From assembly GCA_902782955.1 (NCBI GenBank), contig CACZPD010000284.1, positions 1 through 12,804 on the forward strand: a DNA stretch of 12,804 nt. The letters are read 5' to 3'. Position 1 is the stretch's first letter; each line of letters begins with the position of its first letter. This stretch comes from an uncultured Erysipelotrichaceae bacterium. GTDB taxonomy: Bacteria; Bacillota_I; Bacilli_A; Erysipelotrichales; Erysipelotrichaceae. Positions 1 to 6,632 of the stretch are shown here, one piece after another. A model generated the notes under the pieces. That model did not search any database, was not told the DNA's origin, and worked only from the letters and a program-made list of their open reading frames with translations. The position numbers were made by a program, and so were the translations under genes.

Positions 1-489
1 GACATTGTGATGTGCCTTGATGCCCTTTTCGCTTTCCAGGATATCCGGATAGATCGTTCCCTGTGCGAGGAAATGAATGCCTTCCAGTTTGGAAGCTTCT
101 TCATCAAATACCTTAATGAATTCTTCGCCGATAATATGACGCTTTTCTTCCGGATCTGTAATGCCGGCAACTTTGTCGATAAATCTGTCTGCGGCATCTA
201 CATAGATCAGGTTTGCATTCAGCTGGTTGCGGAATACTTCGATGACCTGTTCCGGTTCGCCTTTTCTCAAAAATCCGTGGTTAACATGTACACATACCAG
301 GTTTTGTCCGATCGCCTTGATCAGGAGCGCTGCGACAACGGAGGAATCAACACCGCCGGATAATGCCAGCAGTACCTTGCCGTCCTTTACCTGTTCCCTG
401 ATCTCTTTGATCTGTTCGTCGATAAACGCTTCTGCCAGTTCTGGCGTGGTGATTCTTTCCATGGTTTCCGGTCTTTTGTTGTTATCCAT
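1..489 (-). CDS. guaA: GMP synthase, ATP-pyrophosphatase domain only (3' part outside window)
   Basis: This is the first 163 residues of a GMP synthase ATP-pyrophosphatase, which adenylates XMP and aminates it to GMP in the cytoplasm. The PP-loop SGGVDSS is at residues 44-50. The stretch HGFLRKGE (71-78), the DPEEKR/IIGEEF segment (112-124), [10 protein letters not shown] (140-149) and HHNV at the truncated end all match GuaA rather than NAD synthetase or other PP-loop enzymes. Only about 40 residues precede the PP-loop, so the class I glutaminase domain that forms the N-terminus of ordinary bacterial GuaA is absent. The ATG at 489 follows a good GGGAG box about 5 bases upstream. It lies 11 bases after the Wzz-like gene, so it is probably cotranscribed with the sugar genes. 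Ammonia could be the direct donor, or a separate glutaminase may exist elsewhere. Family call is firm; subunit arrangement is inferred. Confidence 0.87.
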   Translation of the reverse strand, partial: MDNNKRPETMERITTPELAEAFIDEQIKEIREQVKDGKVLLALSGGVDSSVVAALLIKAIGQNLVCVHVNHGFLRKGEPEQVIEVFRNQLNANLIYVDAADRFIDKVAGITDPEEKRHIIGEEFIKVFDEEASKLEGIHFLAQGTIYPDILESEKGIKAHHNV

Positions 490-500
490 ATACTCTCCCT

Positions 501-1871
501 CTATAACGTTACCGTTCCGATAATATCAATATTACCGGCAATTGCCAACTTCAAAATTTCATTGATTCTCGAATATTTGGATTTTTCCACCCTTGTCAGC
601 AGAATTGCCTTGTCACACTGGTTCAGCTGTGCCCTCTCCTCCGGCTTTTCCGCCAGATGGTTCAGTGCCAGGATCTTGCCGTTGGTTTCACCGAACTGCC
701 CGATAAACGCGCTGACTTCCTTATCGGAAAGATCACTGATGACAGCGATCCGGTCGCGCCCGGTACACTTCGTATTGATCGCTTCTTCAAGCATGTTGGT
801 GATCTCTTCCGGCGTTACGATCTTCCTGCTGTCGGGATCCAGCCGGATGATCTTCTTTGAAAGACCGTTCAGTTTTCTGCCGCGCAGGGTCGTCTGGGGA
901 ACCGATACCAGTTTATTCAACTGGTAATGATCATTCATTTCATCCGCAGACAGGATGGAATTGCTGAAGATCAGCTTCAGGATCACTGCGATCAGTGCCA
1001 GAACAAAACCGACGATGCCGTACTTGATGCCCGTTTTCAGATATGTTTTGATGCCCGGAGATGCTTCTTCAGGCGATAATGCAAAGATGCTCTTATAATT
1101 TGCCAGCGTGTTCTTGTTGGACAAAAGGTTGTTGACCTGTACAGCCTGGTCATTGGTCTGCGTGTTTTTGGTATTATCGGCAATCGTAGATACTTCTTTG
1201 CCGATAAAGATCAGCTCTATATTTTCAAAGCTTTCAAGCTTTGACGGCATGTTAGCCTGCAGATCTGCCACAACAGCGTCCAGTATTTTTTCTGCGCCTG
1301 CTTCATCCTTATATACTGCAGTTACTGTCGCAATACCATCCTTGCCGGATACTGTGATGAGTTCCTGCAGGTATATCTCTTCCGTCTGCAGCTCGGCCGC
1401 GATTCCTTTCAGATCGACACCATACTGAACATATGTTTTCATGATCTCAAGGACCGCTGCTGTATCGCGATCCCCAAATCCGCCTTTGACCGTATTGTTT
1501 GCAGTTTCAAATTCCAGTTCTATCTCCGGCTCTTCGCTGTTTTTGACATAGATCATTTCGACAGCCGTCGGAACTGCTTTATTGTCCAGATTCATGAGAA
1601 TGGAGTTCTGCAGGTAATTTCTTTTTACCGCAAGTTCCTCATCAATACGGTCGGAAAGATACGCATAATCCGTTGTCTTTACGGCAGGCTCCGTCTCCTC
1701 TCCGGATGTACTGGAGGCTGCCATATACTGCCTTCCGGCACCGAAGCATCCGAACACCAGCGCGGCAATCAACAGGACCGGCCATCTCAGCAGCACACGC
1801 GTGATCAGGGCCGTGAGGTTGATGCCTCTTTCTGTCTTATCCAGGATGCCTTTCAGTTTTTTATTCTGCAT
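501..1871 (-). CDS. Wzz/CapA-type chain-length regulator with degenerate tyrosine-kinase-like C-terminus
   Basis: This 456-residue protein has the layout of a polysaccharide co-polymerase, which sets polymer length at the membrane with Wzy. A first membrane segment is at about 28-46. A large outside domain (about 50-280), rich in charged helical sequence, follows, and a second membrane segment is at about 281-302. After it comes a cytoplasmic tail of about 150 residues. The tail follows the order of a CpsD/BY-kinase: [13 protein letters not shown] (375-387) sits where the Walker A strand and loop would be, but it has no GK(S/T). The ending [15 protein letters not shown] ... IDIIGTVTL (420-456) resembles the last strand-helix-strand of BY-kinases. 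No Walker B aspartates or tyrosine cluster are seen. The start has an AAGGGGTGAT box about 9 bases upstream, overlapping the rfbB stop region. Identification rests on architecture more than on a diagnostic motif. Confidence 0.68.
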   Translation of the reverse strand: MQNKKLKGILDKTERGINLTALITRVLLRWPVLLIAALVFGCFGAGRQYMAASSTSGEETEPAVKTTDYAYLSDRIDEELAVKRNYLQNSILMNLDNKAVPTAVEMIYVKNSEEPEIELEFETANNTVKGGFGDRDTAAVLEIMKTYVQYGVDLKGIAAELQTEEIYLQELITVSGKDGIATVTAVYKDEAGAEKILDAVVADLQANMPSKLESFENIELIFIGKEVSTIADNTKNTQTNDQAVQVNNLLSNKNTLANYKSIFALSPEEASPGIKTYLKTGIKYGIVGFVLALIAVILKLIFSNSILSADEMNDHYQLNKLVSVPQTTLRGRKLNGLSKKIIRLDPDSRKIVTPEEITNMLEEAINTKCTGRDRIAVISDLSDKEVSAFIGQFGETNGKILALNHLAEKPEERAQLNQCDKAILLTRVEKSKYSRINEILKLAIAGNIDIIGTVTL

Positions 1872-1891
1872 AGATCAAATATCACCCCTTA

Positions 1892-2911
1892 TTATCGGTT
1901 CTCATACATTTTCTCATAATAGTCCCGGTATTCGCCGGAAATGATCGGCTGCCACCAGTCTTCATGATCCAGATACCACCGGATCGTCTTTTTGATCCCG
2001 TCCGCGAATTTCGTTTCCGGCAGCCATCCGAGTTCTTCATGGATCTTTGTCGGATCGATCGCGTAACGCATATCATGTCCTTTTCTGTCAGTCACATGTT
2101 CGATCAGCGTTTCCGGTTTGCCCAGTTCCTTACAGATCAGTTTAACGATATCGATATTGCGCATCTCATTGTGACCGCCGACATTATATACCTCGCCGAC
2201 CCTTCCGTCACGGATGATTTTGTCGATCGCCTTGCAGTGGTCTTCCACATACAGCCAGTCGCGTACGTTGATGCCTTCCCCGTAAACAGGAAGTTTCTTA
2301 TCATGCAGCGCGTTGATGATCATCAGCGGGATCAGTTTTTCCGGGAAATGATACGGGCCGTAGTTATTGGAACAGCGGCTGATCGTTACCGGCAGTCCAT
2401 ATGTCCTGTGATATGCCAGCACCAGCAGATCCGCGCTCGCTTTGGATGAACTGTACGGTGAGCTCGTATGCAGCGGCGTCTGTTCGGTAAAGAACAGATC
2501 CGGTCTGTCCAGGGGCAGGTCCCCGTATACTTCATCCGTGGATACCTGGTGGTAACGCCTGATCCCGTATTTCCTGCAGGCATCCATCAGTACGCTGGTA
2601 CCGATGATGTTCGTTTCCAGGAATACGGAAGGATCTTCAATGGAACGGTCCACATGGGATTCCGCCGCGAAGTTCACAACGATATCCGGATGTTCTTCTT
2701 CAAACAGTTTGTATACACCTTCCCTGTCGCAGATATCCAGTTTAACAAAACGGAAATTCGGGAGGTCCATGACATCCTTCAGCGTACTCAGGTTGCCTGC
2801 ATATGTCAGTTTATCCAAGCAGATGACCCGGTCCTCAGGATGTGTTTTTAAAACATGAAATATAAAATTGGATCCGATAAATCCGGCTCCCCCGGTTACA
2901 ATAATGTTCAT
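1892..2911 (-). CDS. rfbB: dTDP-glucose 4,6-dehydratase
   Basis: RfbB (RmlB) oxidises, dehydrates and re-reduces dTDP-glucose to dTDP-4-keto-6-deoxyglucose with bound NAD, in the cytoplasm. The 339-residue length is normal for the family. The NAD-binding glycine motif GGAGFIGSN is at 7-15. The catalytic T-D-E group is at 125-127 within STDEVYGD. The Tyr-x3-Lys pair is Y153 and K157 in YSSSKAS. SRCSNNYGPYHFPEK (178-192) and NVRDWLYVEDH (215-225) are typical of the dTDP-glucose branch of extended SDR enzymes. The start lies one base after the rfbA stop, with an AAAGG box about 11 bases upstream inside the end of rfbA, so the two are coupled. Its product feeds dTDP-L-rhamnose or a 4-amino or 3-amino deoxysugar; the RmlC and RmlD that would make rhamnose are not in the window. 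Confidence 0.96.
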   Translation of the reverse strand: MNIIVTGGAGFIGSNFIFHVLKTHPEDRVICLDKLTYAGNLSTLKDVMDLPNFRFVKLDICDREGVYKLFEEEHPDIVVNFAAESHVDRSIEDPSVFLETNIIGTSVLMDACRKYGIRRYHQVSTDEVYGDLPLDRPDLFFTEQTPLHTSSPYSSSKASADLLVLAYHRTYGLPVTISRCSNNYGPYHFPEKLIPLMIINALHDKKLPVYGEGINVRDWLYVEDHCKAIDKIIRDGRVGEVYNVGGHNEMRNIDIVKLICKELGKPETLIEHVTDRKGHDMRYAIDPTKIHEELGWLPETKFADGIKKTIRWYLDHEDWWQPIISGEYRDYYEKMYENR

Positions 2912-2912
2912 A

Positions 2913-3821
2913 TTAATATTTACCTTTCTTGATCGTTGCCTGCACTTTACCCTGCAGGATATTCTTCAGATGTTCACCGTAAGGACTGTTGCCGTATTCT
3001 TCAATCGACTGTTTCAGAATCTCTTCGTCGATCCATTTGTTGTAAAATGCGATCTCTTCCGGTACGGAGATCTTGATTCCCTGAACATCTTCCACAAGGC
3101 TGACATATTCACTTGCCTGCTGTAATGAGGAGACTGTTCCGGTATCCAGCCAGGCAAATCCTCTTCCCAAAACCCGGATATCCATTTCATCATTTTTCAG
3201 ATAGATCTTATTCAAATCTGTGATCTCGTATTCCCCTCTGGGAGAAGGTTTTAATTCCTTCGCGTATTTCACGACACGGTTGTCATAGAAATACAGACCG
3301 ACTACCGCATAATTGGAACGCGGGTTTTCCGGCTTTTCTTCCAAGGAAAGAACTTTGTAGTCCGCATCGAATTCCGCTACCCCGAACCTTTCCGGATCGG
3401 TGACATATTTTCCGAAAATCGTTGCCCGATGCGTTTCTGCAGTATTATTTACAGCCTGACGCAATGTACGGCTGAAATGGTTGCCATAGAAAATATTGTC
3501 CCCGAGAATCAGACAGACATCCTCATCCCCGATGAATTCTTCCCCAAGCACAAATGCCTGTGCCAGGCCATTCGGCACTTCCTGTACTTTGTAGGAAAAA
3601 TGTACGCCGAACTGACTGCCGTCTTTCAGAAGTCTTTCAAAATTCGGCAGATCCTGCGGTGTACTGATGATCAGGATATCCCGGATCCCCGCCAGCATCA
3701 ATGTGCTTAACGGATAATAGATCATAGGTTTATCATAAACCGGCAGAAGCTGTTTTGATGTCACTTTTGTCAGCGGATACAGCCTTGTACCGCTGCCTCC
3801 GGCTAGTATAATTCCTTTCAT
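2913..3821 (-). CDS. rfbA: Glucose-1-phosphate thymidylyltransferase
   Basis: RfbA (RmlA) joins glucose-1-phosphate and dTTP to give dTDP-glucose and pyrophosphate, the substrate of the next gene. The signature GGSGTRLYPLT is at residues 8-18, with K23 in TSKQLLPVYDKP (21-32). The metal-binding aspartate lies in LGDNIFYG (106-113). FGVAEFD, LEEKPENPRSN and RGFAWLDTGT follow in the usual order. I chose the ATG at 3821 (302 residues, the usual length). It places the glycine motif right after the start and has GAGGAG 5 bases upstream; a longer in-frame start at 3848 adds nine non-conserved residues and has no such box. The gene follows the 68-residue membrane peptide after 138 bases and overlaps nothing. 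The substrate-binding motifs are complete, so the enzyme should be active. Confidence 0.96.
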   Translation of the reverse strand: MKGIILAGGSGTRLYPLTKVTSKQLLPVYDKPMIYYPLSTLMLAGIRDILIISTPQDLPNFERLLKDGSQFGVHFSYKVQEVPNGLAQAFVLGEEFIGDEDVCLILGDNIFYGNHFSRTLRQAVNNTAETHRATIFGKYVTDPERFGVAEFDADYKVLSLEEKPENPRSNYAVVGLYFYDNRVVKYAKELKPSPRGEYEITDLNKIYLKNDEMDIRVLGRGFAWLDTGTVSSLQQASEYVSLVEDVQGIKISVPEEIAFYNKWIDEEILKQSIEEYGNSPYGEHLKNILQGKVQATIKKGKY

Positions 3822-3824
3822 ATG

Positions 3825-3832
3825 CTCTCCTC
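3825..3832 (-). promoter_or_regulatory. Ribosome binding site deciding the rfbA start
   Basis: On the minus strand this reads GAGGAGAG, with the GAGGAG core 5 bases from the ATG at 3821. It lies inside the possible nine-residue N-terminal extension that starts at 3848, so it argues for the shorter protein. Confidence 0.8.
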
Positions 3833-3959
3833 GTGAATAGTTTTTCATTTATCAGTATTTTACATAAACAATGTCATATGTATTCCGGTCATTCCGAAAA
3901 CAATTAAAGTCTTATAGTTCTCTGTTTTCAGAAACCCGTCAAAGATGATGATGCATTTA

Positions 3960-4166
3960 CTATCTCGTGATCAGCCAGATCAATGCAGCGACCAGCACGA
4001 GTGCCGCCGCGATGATCCAGATCCTATTCCCTTTTCCCGGTGCAGATGTTTTTTCTTCTTTTACGTTTTCTGCTTCTTCTTCCGGCAGAACATCCATAAT
4101 TTCGAAGGCGGCTGTATCGGGTAAATCATCTTCCATAACAGATCTTTCACGGTTCTTTTCGTCCAT
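3960..4166 (-). CDS. Small acidic single-span membrane protein, unknown function
   Basis: This 68-residue protein belongs to no family I recognise. Residues 1-40 are strongly acidic (for example MEDDLP and LPEEEAENVKEE), followed by a short basic hinge (PGKGNR, 43-48). A single hydrophobic segment, IWIIAAALVLVAALIWLI, at 49-66 ends almost at the C-terminus. This is a tail-anchored layout with the acidic part in the cytoplasm. The reading frame is supported by an AGGAG box 8 bases before the ATG and by an extended -10 promoter placed 24 bases upstream of it. It is the first gene of the unit that continues with rfbA, 138 bases further on. A scaffold or regulator of the membrane polysaccharide machinery is possible by position only. 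Coding status is likely; function is unknown. Confidence 0.68.
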   Translation of the reverse strand: MDEKNRERSVMEDDLPDTAAFEIMDVLPEEEAENVKEEKTSAPGKGNRIWIIAAALVLVAALIWLITR

Positions 4167-4189
4167 AATGAAAACTCCTCTTCCACAAC

Positions 4190-4217
4190 ATTGTAACAGA
4201 CGATAGGCATTTCTAAA
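4190..4217 (-). promoter_or_regulatory. Promoter for the small membrane protein-rfbAB unit
   Basis: On the minus strand a -35 TTTAGA (4217-4212) is followed by a 16-base spacer and -10 TACAAT (4195-4190). A TG sits one base before the -10 (TGTTACAAT), giving an extended -10. The expected start is near 4183, leaving a leader of about 17 bases that contains the ribosome binding site. The call is by eye from sigma-A consensus. Confidence 0.65.
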
Positions 4218-4272
4218 CTAAAAAGAGAACTTAAGAAATTCACTTTGCCTCACCCGCCGCATCCGGTATATC

Positions 4273-4299
4273 TTGGATTTCCGAATTCTGTGCTATCAT
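4273..4299 (+). promoter_or_regulatory. Promoter for the plus-strand polymerase gene
   Basis: A TTGGAT element (4273-4278) and -10 TATCAT (4294-4299) are separated by 15 bases, slightly short. The -10 is preceded by TG in TGCTATCAT, an extended -10 that can tolerate a poor -35. Transcription would start near 4306, only about 16 bases before the ATG. The leader carries only a weak purine-rich box. It lies back to back with the promoter at 4190-4217. Confidence 0.6.
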
Positions 4300-4321
4300 A
4301 TTTTTACGAAAGAAATAACAG

Positions 4322-5662
4322 ATGGATACCCTGCAGATCTACAGAAAGAATATCGAGATCCCGAACCTGGACGCATTCCGGTTCCTGTTCATGCTGTTCA
4401 TCCCTGTTCTGCTGATGCGCTTCAATACAGGGCTGGATATCCTGTGCGCGCTTTTCATCATATTTATTTTATTCCAGCTGGATCTGAAACAGCTGTTCCA
4501 GGCTTTTATTTTCCTGCATCTGTTTGAGGAATCCATCTATATCGGCAGTACCTCCAGTGTTTCCATCCTGGTTTTCTGCCCCCTGATCGCAGTCAGGCTG
4601 CTGGCCTTGTTCCTGCAGAAAAAGATGTATCTCCGGAAAAAACACCTGCTGATCCTTGGTTTCTATCTTATTTCCCTTTTGATGGCGCTTCTTTCGGGAA
4701 CGCTCGGACGGGCAAGCCTGGTCATCTTTATGAATGTCCTGATCATCCTGATGTTTTCCATTACCCTGAAACAGGAATACTCCGCGCAGGAGATTTTTGA
4801 GACCATGGTCAAAACGCTCCTGATCTCCACGACCCTGATCATCGTGTATGGTTTCGCCCGCTTCCGTTTTTATAACGAAGCAAGAGACGGCATCCGTATC
4901 CCGCGCTTCATGGGTACGTATGAACCAAACTATACGGCAGTCTATATGAATATGGGGATCCTTTCCGCCCTTCATCTGAAAAAGGAACTGGGAAAACCTC
5001 TGGCAAACGCGCTGCTCCTGATACACTTCGCGGCACTCGTACTGACCCAGAGCACGACAGGGATCGTAACCTTATTTGTTGTCCTGTTCTTTGAGATCCT
5101 GCGTTATTTCATCCGTCTCTTCCGTACTTTCCATGCATCCCTGATGAATAAGGGCGAACAGGAAAGACGGATCACGACAGCCCTTTACGGATCCTTGTTC
5201 CTCATCCTTATCGTTTCCGCGTTCGGCGGACTTTACGCGGCAGGCCTGATGAATAAGATCATCGGGGTTGTCGGAAAGATCTTCAGCGGCAATTTTGACA
5301 GTGCCACTTCCGGACGGATCCCGATCATGCGTTCCTTCCTGAGAAACTTCTTCTATAAAGGCAATATCAACGTATTCTTCGGAAACGGTCCGCAGGCATT
5401 CAAGATCTACACCGGCTATTTCAAGAAGTTCATGTATTCACACAACACATATGTTGACCTTCTTTATTCGTTCGGCCTCATCGGCGGTGCCGCTGCGGTC
5501 CTGTCGGCGCTCGTCATTCTCTTCCGCGGCCGCTTCCTGGATGAGAATCTTTCCGGACAACAGAAAAAGACGCTGTTTCTCATGCGTCTTATGCTGCTGA
5601 TATTCGCGGCAGGTCTCGCTATTCATGCCGAGAACCTGACCATGTGGATGTTCTTCCTGTAA
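4322..5662 (+). CDS. Wzy/O-antigen-ligase-type polysaccharide polymerase
   Basis: This 446-residue polytopic membrane protein has roughly ten or more hydrophobic segments, starting at about 20-52. It has features of the O-antigen ligase/polymerase superfamily: GTYEPNYTAVYM (198-209), TQSTTG (242-247), a large outside loop with TSGRIP (329-334), FFGNGPQAF (352-360) and SHNTYVDLLYSFGLIGG (373-389). Such proteins join undecaprenyl-linked repeat units outside the membrane. It is the only plus-strand gene and lies between two minus-strand sugar units. Its stop at 5660-5662 is one base from the stop of the converging GT2 gene, so no terminator fits between them. The start is the first ATG of the frame; its ribosome binding site is weak. 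A ligase role is less likely because the locus already has an LCP protein for attachment. Confidence 0.85.
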   Translation: MDTLQIYRKNIEIPNLDAFRFLFMLFIPVLLMRFNTGLDILCALFIIFILFQLDLKQLFQAFIFLHLFEESIYIGSTSSVSILVFCPLIAVRLLALFLQKKMYLRKKHLLILGFYLISLLMALLSGTLGRASLVIFMNVLIILMFSITLKQEYSAQEIFETMVKTLLISTTLIIVYGFARFRFYNEARDGIRIPRFMGTYEPNYTAVYMNMGILSALHLKKELGKPLANALLLIHFAALVLTQSTTGIVTLFVVLFFEILRYFIRLFRTFHASLMNKGEQERRITTALYGSLFLILIVSAFGGLYAAGLMNKIIGVVGKIFSGNFDSATSGRIPIMRSFLRNFFYKGNINVFFGNGPQAFKIYTGYFKKFMYSHNTYVDLLYSFGLIGGAAAVLSALVILFRGRFLDENLSGQQKKTLFLMRLMLLIFAAGLAIHAENLTMWMFFL

Positions 5663-5663
5663 C

Positions 5664-6629
5664 TCAGATCTTCCGCCTTCTCATATTCATGCGCACCCGG
5701 TTCAATGCCTTGAACAGATGCGGGAAATATGCTTTGATCAGGATCTTCCCTTTTTCCGACCTGCTCATCGAACGATATACATCCTGATAGTCCTTCAGGA
5801 TTTTTTTTGCGTTGTCCTGCCACTGCAGGATAATGCATTCATTCCAGCGGATCGTCTTTACGATCAGATCATGGTATTTCTTTTCTGTTACGTCATCTAC
5901 CTTTTCCAGCATTACATTGAGTTTCCGGTAATGCGCTACCTGTTTTTCCGCGTCATCGGATCCGACGTGTTTGCTGGTCCAGCTTCCCTCTACATTGACG
6001 CGATGAACGCTCATGACATCCGGCAGATAGTGCATCTTGCCGACGGAGCACAGATACAGCGCGCGGGGATAATCACCGATCCCTTTTGCCTTGAACGCAT
6101 CCGGCCGGTACATATATTCCCTTTTGTAAATCAGGGACGACATATGGTATTCCACACTGCCCGCGGGAATGACATCTTCCATAACGATATCTTTTTCCGT
6201 TGTGCATGCGTTCCGCAATGTTTCACTTTGGGTAAACGCGTCTATGAACATCGTATTGTGCACACATGCGGAATAGTCCGGATGACTCTTCAGAAAATCA
6301 AACTGCTTCTGTAATTTGTTTTCATCACACCAGTAGTCATCTCCCTCGCAGAAGGCAATATACCTGCCCCGGCATTTCGGGAAAACAAACTCCCGCACGA
6401 CATCCAGGCCTTTGGAGTACTGATTCTCTTCCTGCAGGATCGGGATCACCTTCTCCGGATACTTTTCCGCATACTCCCGGACGATCTCAGCCGTACCGTC
6501 CGTACTGCAGTCATCGTGCACCAGGATCTCATAATCGAAATCGGTTTTCTGACCGACGAAGCTGTCCATTGCCTGACGGATATATTTCAGATGATTGAAT
6601 GTCACAACGATAACACTGATCTCGATCAT
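5664..6629 (-). CDS. Family 2 glycosyltransferase
   Basis: This 321-residue cytoplasmic GT2 enzyme would transfer one sugar from a nucleotide donor to the lipid-linked repeat unit. The N-terminal GT-A fold shows the opening strand ISVIVVTFNHLKYI (4-17), the nucleotide-binding DDCSTDGT (39-46) and the metal-site segment FCEGDDYW (93-100). HRVN...SWTSK near residues 208-219 fits the acceptor side. No membrane span is seen; the C-terminus is basic (RVRMNMRRRKI) and may touch the membrane. The ATG at 6629 lies 3 bases after the stop of the TagF-like gene, with GGGAG about 9 bases upstream, so they are one operon. The donor and linkage cannot be read from sequence. Confidence 0.9.
   Translation of the reverse strand: MIEISVIVVTFNHLKYIRQAMDSFVGQKTDFDYEILVHDDCSTDGTAEIVREYAEKYPEKVIPILQEENQYSKGLDVVREFVFPKCRGRYIAFCEGDDYWCDENKLQKQFDFLKSHPDYSACVHNTMFIDAFTQSETLRNACTTEKDIVMEDVIPAGSVEYHMSSLIYKREYMYRPDAFKAKGIGDYPRALYLCSVGKMHYLPDVMSVHRVNVEGSWTSKHVGSDDAEKQVAHYRKLNVMLEKVDDVTEKKYHDLIVKTIRWNECIILQWQDNAKKILKDYQDVYRSMSRSEKGKILIKAYFPHLFKALNRVRMNMRRRKI
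5696..5724. repeat. Inverted repeat at the convergent 3' ends
   Basis: CCCG-GTTCAA-TGCC-TTGAAC-AGATG-CGGG can fold with a perfect 6-base stem, a 4-base loop and an outer 4-base stem across a 5-base bulge. It lies inside the end of the GT2 coding region, 34 bases past the polymerase stop. There is no T-tract on either side, so it is not a canonical terminator. It may stabilise a 3' end, or be a by-product of codon choice. Confidence 0.35.
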
Positions 6630-6632
6630 ACT

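Noticed and set aside
3822..3848. Longer rfbA start adding nine residues
   Set aside because: The family begins with the glycine motif directly after the start and the strong GAGGAG box fits only the ATG at 3821.
3895..3945. Possible terminator between the small membrane protein gene and rfbA
   Set aside because: A short imperfect stem (about TCTG/CAGA) can be drawn but no T-tract follows, so read-through into rfbA is more likely.
3849..3959. Possible separate promoter for rfbA (TTGACG with a TATAAG further on)
   Set aside because: The spacing is 20 bases, too long for a usual sigma-A promoter, and no other pairing is better. Weak -10-like AT-rich words nearer the gene lack a -35.
4061..4243. 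A 60-codon minus-strand frame overlapping the small membrane protein gene
   Set aside because: The overlapping frame has no good ribosome binding site, while the 68-residue frame has a strong one and a coherent membrane-protein composition.
5718..6314. A 198-codon plus-strand frame downstream of the polymerase gene
   Set aside because: It lies opposite the GT2 gene, whose motifs are intact, and has no ribosome binding site. It is a shadow frame.
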